From contig CM019063.1 in NCBI GenBank assembly GCA_009667805.1, forward strand, positions 196,024,954 through 196,088,953: DNA of 64,000 nt, given 5' to 3'. A program made the translations under genes and the position numbers. Shown here one piece after another: positions 55,917 through 64,000 of this stretch. The DNA is from Leptobrachium leishanense. Its lineage: Eukaryota; Chordata; Amphibia; Anura; Megophryidae. Numbering within the stretch: the stretch's first letter is position 1; every line of letters begins with the position of its first letter. Below the pieces are notes generated by a model that saw nothing but the letters and a program-made list of their open reading frames with translations, ran no database searches and was not told where the DNA came from.

Positions 55917-57854
55917 CCCAGTGAACTGTCAGCGAAAGGCTTCCGGTAAATGAACGTGATACAACTGTAACTCACCAAATTCAAACAAGCTATCAACAAT
56001 AAAGTCTACCAATTGTTAATAATTACCATTTGTATAAACAACCACCTAAGTAGTCATTAAATGCCTAATCAGGCTCGATAATTATCGTTCAAAATCCGCC
56101 ACGCTGACGGCCAGACCATCGCACTGAAAAACCAATATAAAATATTATAGCCTCAACAGGTTTGAAATTAATGTTGGCAAAAAAGAGGTTTTCAATTTAA
56201 ATGCTGAGCATAATTAGCACAAATCAACGTAAGATATTTAAACCTCACAGGTTTGAAATTGATGTTGGCAAGAAACGGTTTTCTATTTAATTACTCATTT
56301 GATAGAAATCTTCATGAAAGCTCATTCAAGAAAAACTGCCACTGACTGCAGCCTGTCGAAAAAACCAATACAGATTATTTCAGCCTCACAGGCTCGAGAT
56401 GGTGTTGAATAAAAACCGTCACACGGACGAAGCACAAAGCCTCACAGGCTAAATGTTGTTAATCCACAGATTTATGTTTCCATTAATAACAATTGTTAGA
56501 AATCTTGTTTTAGAAAGAAATAAATTAAAGGTTTATTAATTCATAATTAACCTATGAACGCTCAACGCGCGTTTCTCTGCTGAATTTAACCTTTTAATTT
56601 ATTTCTTTCTAAAACAAGATTTCTAACAATTGTTATTAATGGAAACACAAATCTGTGGATTAACAACATTTAGCCTGTGAGGCTTTGTGTTTCGTCCGTG
56701 TGATGGTTTTTAATCAACACCATCTCGAGCCTGTGAGGCTGAAATAATCTGTTGGTTTTTTCGTCAGGGTGACGGGCTGCCGTCAGTGGCGGTTTTTCTT
56801 GAATGAAATACTTTATAATATAATTTTCTAACAGGCGTCAGTAAGCGTTTAGCTAAACCAAATACAAATATGTTGTCAGCGTGCGGCTTTACTGAGAATT
56901 ATCCCGCAAATTTTCTGACAAAGCAATGAGTTTTCTATCAAATGTCACTAATGAAATGCGATATCTGTCTATCAACAACACAGTGTGTCCGTTCGATTGC
57001 TTTTCGTCAGCGTAACGGTGGTTGAAAATATTGTGCTGGTAGCATTTAATTATAACGGCCTGTTGAAAATTATTCTGCCAATTATGCCCAGTAACCAAAT
57101 GGAAAACTGTTTTTTGTCAACATTGCTAAACGAAATGTAAATCTGTCGTCAGCGTGCCGCTGTATGGAGAATTATCTCGCTAATCTTCTGACAAAGTAAT
57201 GAGCTTTCTATCAAATGCCACTAATGAAATGTGATATCTGTTCACCAACAATTTAGTGTGTCCTTTCAGATTGCTTTTTGTCAACGTAACGGTGGTTTAA
57301 AATTCTGTGCTGGTAGCATCTAATCATGACGTCCTGTTGAAAATTATTCTGCCAATTATGCCCAGTAACCAAATAGAAAACAGTTTTTTGTCAACATCAA
57401 TTTTGAACCTGTGAGGTTGAAATATTTTTTTGTTGGTTATGCTAATTATGCTCAGTATGCCAATTATGCTCAATAATTAAATAGAAAACTGTTTCTTGCC
57501 AACATCAATTTCAAACCTGTGAGGTTTAAATATTTTACGTTGATTTGTGCTAATTATGCTCAGCATTTAAATTGAAAACCTTTTTTTCAACATTAATTTC
57601 AAACCTGTTGAGGCTATAATATTTTATATTGGTTTTTCAGTGCGATGGTCTGGCCGTCAGCGTGGCGGATTTTGAACGATAATTATTGAGCCTGATTAGG
57701 CATTTAATGACTAAGGTGGTTGTTTATACAAATGGATACAAATGGTAATTATTAACAATTGGTAGACTTTATTGTTGATAGCATGATTGAATTTGGTGAG
57801 TTACAGTTGTATCACGTTCATTTACCGGAAGCCTTTCGCTGAAAGTTCACTGGG
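55917..57854. repeat. Giant inverted repeat (snap-back element)
   Basis: Outer arms 55917-56291 and 57476-57854 are complementary over about 375 bp. Inner arms 56323-56531 and 56590-56805 are complementary over about 210 bp around a 58-base centre. The right side carries an extra 670 bp (56806-57475) made of two copies of a 273-bp direct repeat. No coding frame. Recurring small motifs are the palindrome-like CCTCACAGG(C/T)T (complement A(A/G)CCTGTGAGG) and GTCAGCGT(A/G)(A/C/G)CGG. No target duplication found. Confidence 0.88.
56877..57400. repeat. 273-bp direct repeat, two units
   Basis: Unit 1 starts at 56877 (CAGCGTGCGGCTTTACTGAG) and unit 2 at 57150 (CAGCGTGCCGCTGTATGGAG). They align through AATTATTCTGCCAATTATGC and CAGTAACCAAAT at about 85-90% by eye. 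They lie in the unpaired right-hand insert of the giant inverted repeat. Confidence 0.85.
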
Positions 57855-58653
57855 TGAAATGTATTCTGCAAGAACATCACAGGAATGGCCACGGTCCAGT
57901 GATGAGAGAGATAGCTGATTTGTCACCAGACACAGTGATCATACAGGAAACAGAACTCGAGTGAGAATAAAAGACCAGGACACAAATTCTGTCTTGGGTA
58001 TTTCTTATTCTGGGGCAAGTTTCAAACATTCAGTCAGTTTGTCAAAATGGGAGTGTCACAAATTCATGGATTACAAACCAATAAAGAATCAATACGTCCG
58101 TAATATAGGAAACATGTTTTTTCTACTTTGGGCAGTAGCTAGACTTACACAAACATTTCCTGTCCTTGTCTAGTAGGCAAGACTAAATTGACGTCAGAGC
58201 TATATCCTGCTTTTGGACAAGAATGTTCCATAGGATATACATTAACAATTAAACATCTGTGTCCCTCCCTTCCTCTCGGCCAGCCAGCCTTCTTAGTTTC
58301 AAGAGGAAGCAGAGTTGAATAGAAAATTTGCACTCCTTGGTAAAAAAACAGGAAGCCAAGAGAAAGACCAGACTCAGCATTATAATTACGTATTTGCTGA
58401 ACAGTCAGTCAGCCCCTATATATTTATATACCTATCAAATATTACTAGAATATAGAAATATGTATACAGTGATTTAGCTATCATATTTCAAAATTCCTTT
58501 CAATCCGTCTTTTGATCACGAATCACGTGATCATTAATTAAAAAAGAAAACTAAACTAAACTAGTGAACCTATTACAAGTGGGGTTACATTGTCCTCATA
58601 TTATACATATAAATCATTCCAATACGTGGAAATAAAAAAAAGAAATAGAGAGG
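57855..58653. other. Possible 3' end of the retrovirus, unresolved
   Basis: No reading frame. By position (after env on the minus strand) it could contain the polypurine tract and LTR. A purine-rich run on the minus strand (complement of 58262-58279) is a weak candidate tract. I could not define LTR ends. Confidence 0.3.
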
Positions 58654-58947
58654 TTAGTAATTACTCATAAGAGGGGAACGTTGAAGAGGAATCAAAGTAG
58701 GTGGGGGTGGAAGTATAGGATAGGCTGGCATCATAGGTGAGTTAGAAGCGCAACATTTCTCAAGGCACAGCATCAACAATTTGTAAAAAATGGCAATAAC
58801 AAGAATAATCATAACGAGATACATTAAACCATGTAAAATAGTTGAACCTAGGCTACCAAAAATGGAACTAAAGCCAAAGGTCCAATCAAATCCATCTAAG
58901 GGACTTGATACTTTCCTGAGTTGGGTTTGAATTTCCTCAATAATCAT
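58654..58947 (-). pseudogene. Endogenous retrovirus env, membrane anchor and tail
   Basis: An open frame of 97 codons on the minus strand: a polar stretch, then a hydrophobic membrane-spanning segment at about residues 35-60, then a Cys pair and a Pro-rich cytoplasmic tail ending at a stop. This is the layout of the C-terminus of a retroviral transmembrane subunit. It is separated from the upstream env sequence by the Tc1 element at 58951. Old, non-functional copy. Confidence 0.7.
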
Positions 58948-58950
58948 GTA

Positions 58951-60534
<1,584 letters not shown>

Positions 60535-60540
60535 TATATC

Positions 60541-60637
60541 TTGAGAAACTTCACCTGAAATGTCATCAATGTGAAAACAACAATGGGTCAAATTAAGAAG
60601 ACCACATACACCACCCTCCTTCATTAACAAATAATCA
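60541..60637 (-). pseudogene. Endogenous retrovirus env, Cys motif of TM subunit
   Basis: Minus-strand reading frame with the disulfide motif of a gammaretrovirus-like transmembrane subunit: a Gly-Gly-x-Cys start and a Cys-Cys pair (codons spanning 60606 down to 60577). By my count seven residues separate the first Cys from the pair, one more than the usual C-X6-CC. It is bounded by the Tc1 element on one side and a hAT element on the other. Confidence 0.65.
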
Positions 60638-60645
60638 AGGGCCAT

Positions 60646-61537
60646 TAGGGATGTGCGTTTCGGGTTTTGGAATTCCAGAAAATTTTCACGAAATTTCCCG
60701 ATTCGTGTCTTCGGATTCGGTCGAATTTCCGAATCGGATTGGATCTGAAAACCGATAGATCCGAAAAGTTTTCCGAGCCGAAACGAAAAAATGTCGGAGT
60801 TTTCGAATGGACTTGAAACGTGTCAAATCAAAATTTATTTTCGCTCTATTCATGATTTCGGTTTCATTCGTGATTTTGGTTCCATTTCGGTAATTCTGGA
60901 CATCGTATATTTAACTATTATATATACTGCTGATTCTGTAAATTTTGTATTTGTAAATGCGTATCAAAACCTTTTGTTCTGGTTTTTATTTTTAAAGTCA
61001 GACCATTTGGGTCAGTTTAGCGTTTTTTAAATCGTTTTGTTCATTTTTTTTGTTCCTTGGCTTTCATACCATTTTAATAATGATTAAATAAAGTTGTGAA
61101 ATGTATATTCATAAGAAAAAAAGGATCTTTATTTAATAAGAAAAAAAACGATAGAATCGCCAGAATTATCGTATCGACAGAATGAATTATCGGATCCGAA
61201 AAACAAACCAAAAATTAATTATAAAAAAATATATAAAGTATAAAAAAAGTAAACGATAGTAGTGTACGTCAAAACGAATAGAGTTAGACACTTTGAAACG
61301 AGGAGAACAGACGTTCCGAAAAAAACGAAAATTTCCGAAATCACGAAAAGTCGATACAAAAAATGAGCAAAGTGACCCGAAAACACGAAAAATGGTTGAT
61401 ATGCCGAAAAAAAAATGTATGCGAAAAACGAGCCGACCCGAACTGAATCGAAACAGAAATCAGCTGAAACGAGCCGAATCGAAAATTTTAAACATCCGAA
61501 CGAATCGAACCGAAAAAAAAATCGGTGCACAAGTCTA
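60646..61537. mobile_element. Non-autonomous hAT element in env
   Basis: Left end TAGGGATGTGCGTTTCGGG, right end complement TAGACTTGTGCACCGA. Exact 8-bp duplication AGGGCCAT (60638-60645, 61538-61545). The interior is rich in CGAA/TTCG palindromes such as TTCGGATTCGG, and AT-rich in the middle. Open frames across it are incidental. Confidence 0.82.
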
Positions 61538-61545
61538 AGGGCCAT

Positions 61546-61670
61546 ACGATTCTGAATTACTGCATCTCTAATCTGACGTTGCTCAGCAGAGAGAACTGCT
61601 AGAGCATGTATAGTGTCATTAAACATGTCATCAACTAAGTCTACAAAAAGGTTCATTTTAGAATACAAAT
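61546..61670 (-). pseudogene. Endogenous retrovirus env, heptad-repeat helix
   Basis: Minus-strand frame encoding an amphipathic helix with regular Leu/Ile/Val spacing that ends just before the neighbouring hAT insertion. Its position between the subunit junction (63.4 kb) and the Cys motif (60.6 kb) fits the N-terminal heptad region of the transmembrane subunit. Confidence 0.6.
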
Positions 61671-62339
61671 GAGCAACACATAGGCGTGCGCACGGGGTGT
61701 GCCGGGTGTGCCTAGGCACACCCTAATGCCGGCCGGGGACACATTCTGGGTCCCGGCTGGCCGAATCCGATGGATAGCCGCCGGGACCCCTCAACTCCAC
61801 GGACCTGGCGGCAGCCTCCGCTTCCCTGGTGGTCCCTGTGGTTCGTGGGGTGCTGCACTGCGATCTGTGCATGGCGCACAGACCGCACAGCACATCCCAC
61901 GCTGACCCGAGCGGCCGGCGATCTCTGATGACCTGTCACCTGACCGCCGGCGCTCTGACACAGTCAGTAAGCGCCGGCGGTCAGGTGACAGGTCATCAGA
62001 GATCGCCGGCCGCTCGTGTCAGCGAGGGATGTGCTGTGCGGTCTGTGCGCCATGCACAGATCGCAGTGCAGCACCCCACGAACCACAGGGACCACCAGGG
62101 AAGCGGAGGCTGCCGCCAGGCCGCGGAAATGAGGGGTCCCGGCGGCTATCCATCGGATGCGGCCAGCCGGGTTCCCCCTCCTCGACCCCCCCCCCCCTCT
62201 GTGCCACTGGACCACCAATGATTCATATTCAACCCCCTCCCTGCAAGCAGAAAAAACAAAGGTGAGCAGGAGAGGGGGCAATTTTTATATATCAAAAATA
62301 TTTTTTAATAGTGTATTCAAAATATTTTTAAACACAGAG

Positions 62340-62985
62340 TTTTATGGCTGTGGATTCTGTGATACACATACTGCTGAGTTTTATGGCTGTGGATTCTGTG
62401 ATACACTTACTGCTGAGTTTTATGGCTGTGGATTCTGTGATACACTGATACACCCTGCATACTGCTGAGTTTTATGCCTGTGGATTCTGTGATACACTTA
62501 CTGCTGAGTTTTATGGCTGTGGATTCTGTGATACACTTACTGCTGAGTTTTATGGCTGTGGATTCTGTGATACACTTACTGCTGAGTTTTATGGCTGTGG
62601 ATTCTGTGATACACTTACTGCTGAGTTTTATGGCTGTGGATTCTGTGATACACTTACTGCTTAGTTTTATGGCTGTGGATTCTGTGATACACTTACTGCT
62701 GAGTTTTATGGCTGGATTCTGTGATACACTTACTGCTGAGTTTTATGGCTGTGGATTCTGTGATACACATACTGCTGAGTTTTATGGCTGTGGATTCTGT
62801 GATACACATACACTGCATACTGCTGAGTTTTATGGCTGTGGATTCTGTGATACACATACACTGCATACTGCTGAGTTTTATTGCTGTGGATTCTCTGATA
62901 CGCTCATTCACACCGCACATTGCTTGGTTTTATTGCTGTGGATTCTGTGATACGCTCATACACACTGCACATTGCTGAGTTTTTC
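62340..62985. repeat. 39-bp minisatellite, about 16 units
   Basis: Unit TTTATGGCTGTGGATTCTGT...CTGCTGAG with period 39. Some units carry short insertions (CATACACTG or similar), and one has a deletion near 62710. Because 39 is divisible by 3, the array gives long repetitive open frames with no known homology. Confidence 0.93.
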
Positions 62986-62994
62986 CACCGGAAA

Positions 62995-63279
62995 AAACAG
63001 CGTTTCATTTTCACAGATTCATACAAACGGTTTTGCTAATTTATTCACCTCCCTCGTCTGCGGTCTCAGCTGCGTTCAGCTCCGGTTTTCAGCAGGTTAA
63101 TCCAGATGTTTTTGGGGGTTTTCGGCGTGCATTCGGTGGGTTTTGCGGTTAGTTTTCGTCAGGTTTGCGGCAGCTTTTCCCTGGGTCACCGAAATGGGAT
63201 CGGCAAAAGGAACCGAATTGAAGAGAACGAAAAGTCACCGAACGTGCGGTGACTTTTCGAATCTCTTTGAATAACCCTG
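62995..63279. mobile_element. Foldback MITE, right half
   Basis: Homologous to 46597-46943, including the perfect 13-bp hairpin (63228-63240/63247-63259) and the end CTTTGAATAACCCTG. The left half is missing. It lies inside the hAT-type element next to the minisatellite. Confidence 0.65.
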
Positions 63280-63369
63280 ATAGTAATGGTGTGTGTGTGT
63301 GTCGTTGTATGTATGAGCTTTTGGGTGCACACCCTAATGCAATAGGCTGCGCACGCCTATGGAGCAACA

Positions 63370-64000
63370 CCATATGCGGGTAGCAAGATTCCACCAAATC
63401 GCTCTGCCTCAGAGGTTTTGACAGATATGGACGAGCGACGAGAGCGATGTACAGTGTTATGTAGGTCAATGCGCATACCAGACGGAACATAAGGGTGAAT
63501 AGTATGAGATGGACCAATAAGACCCAAAACACATTCACCAACATAAGTTCTAGGTATTACCAAATATGCCCATTTACCACATAACCAGTAAAAAGGGGGG
63601 TTAAGGGGCAAGGTAGCATAAGCATCAATATAATATGTTGCAACCATTATCATACTAGAGTATGTGCCATCTTTCACTCGCAAGATTCAATCTTTTGGAC
63701 TGTTGGAATCATGTAAGTTAAGATTCCCAAAAGATGCTATATTCCACACAGTATTTTTAAACAAAACATGGGTAGCATTAATTTGGGATGCGTTAATACA
63801 TCCAAACATGAATTCAGCAGAGTTGATGTTGCCAACACTTACAGGGAAAGTTTTATAGTTTATACCTGGGTTTATATACCTGTTTATACCTGGGTTAGAA
63901 CAAAGGGGGGAGGACACTAACTTAGAATGCCAAGGGGTGCTGAACCAGGAAGAAGAACTATTACCGTAAAGAAAGGAAACACGAAAAGTGACTTGTAGAT
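63370..64000 (-). pseudogene. Endogenous retrovirus env, surface subunit and junction
   Basis: Minus-strand frames 63917-63687 and 63683-63370 carry the C-terminal part of a surface subunit. It is Cys-poor with N-glycosylation-like Asn-x-Thr sites, followed by a basic R-x-R-R site (around 63440) of the furin type and the start of a hydrophobic segment. The hAT-type element at 61679-63361 interrupts it there. The upstream part extends beyond the window. The frame change near 63685 and three insertions show it is defunct. Confidence 0.6.

Larger units (their letters stand above)
61679..63361. mobile_element. hAT-type element with minisatellite, in env
   Basis: Ends CATAGGCGTGCGCA and TGCGCACGCCTATG are exact inverted repeats. 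The 8-bp duplication GAGCAACA is perfect (61671-61678, 63362-63369). It contains a GC-rich palindrome (61760-61965 against 61985-62190, the Gly/Pro-like CCGGCG region), a 39-bp minisatellite (62340-62985), and the 3' part of a foldback MITE (62995-63279). Confidence 0.82.

Noticed and set aside
61219..61719. 166-codon Phe-rich minus-strand frame
   Set aside because: Most of it crosses the CGAA-rich hAT MITE; only its first 40 or so codons (61546-61670) match the env remnant.
62474..62950. 158-codon open frame over the 39-bp minisatellite
   Set aside because: It is pure translation of a tandem repeat whose length is a multiple of 3. No start context and no homology.

Overview
This is a window of an animal nuclear genome, most likely an anuran amphibian. 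Two things point that way: a gene cut into short exons with GT..AG introns, and a transposon mix typical of frogs (DIRS, Tc1, hAT, piggyBac-like, Harbinger-like MITEs, L1, Penelope, tRNA-derived SINEs and an endogenous retrovirus). There is no prokaryotic organisation. The species assignment is inference.

One host gene runs through it on the plus strand: METTL17, a mitochondrial methyltransferase-like factor of mitoribosome assembly. Thirteen coding exons lie between 1657 and 50655, in consistent splice phase, giving 435 residues. Only the presequence exon is not found; it should be upstream of 1657, in or before the window. A polyadenylation signal follows at 50724. The gene is stretched by insertions. 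Intron 6 alone (15704-39246, 23.5 kb) separates the SAM-binding loop from the rest of the fold and is nearly all transposon.

Layout. 1-4.8 kb: METTL17 exons 2-3, two Harbinger-like MITEs and a foldback element. 4.8-12.2 kb (intron 3): a SINE, a non-autonomous L1 derivative and a complete-ended DIRS element with an open tyrosine-recombinase frame. 12.65-14.34 kb: a palindromic hAT element carrying another hAT element, a 57-bp minisatellite and a SINE. 14.7-15.7 kb: exons 4-6. 15.8-38.9 kb (intron 6): foldback MITE, SINE, L1 copy A (minus), a 5.8-kb hAT element with a piggyBac-like insert built from hairpins, and L1 copy B (plus) holding an ORF1-only L1 derivative. 39.2-44.1 kb: exons 7-11 among small MITEs. 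45.7-48.2 kb: a Tc1 element. 49.9-50.7 kb: exons 12-14. 52.1-55.5 kb: Penelope and L1 remnants with a hammerhead-ribozyme-like motif. 55.9-57.9 kb: a non-coding 1.9-kb inverted repeat. 58.6-64 kb: a retroviral env remnant on the minus strand, cut by three DNA transposons.

Many insertions keep exact target-site duplications, so the nesting order can be read directly. The best candidates for something not previously described are the chain of about a dozen different stem-loops filling the piggyBac-like element (24721-25636), the giant snap-back repeat at 55917-57854, and the ORF1-only L1 derivative.
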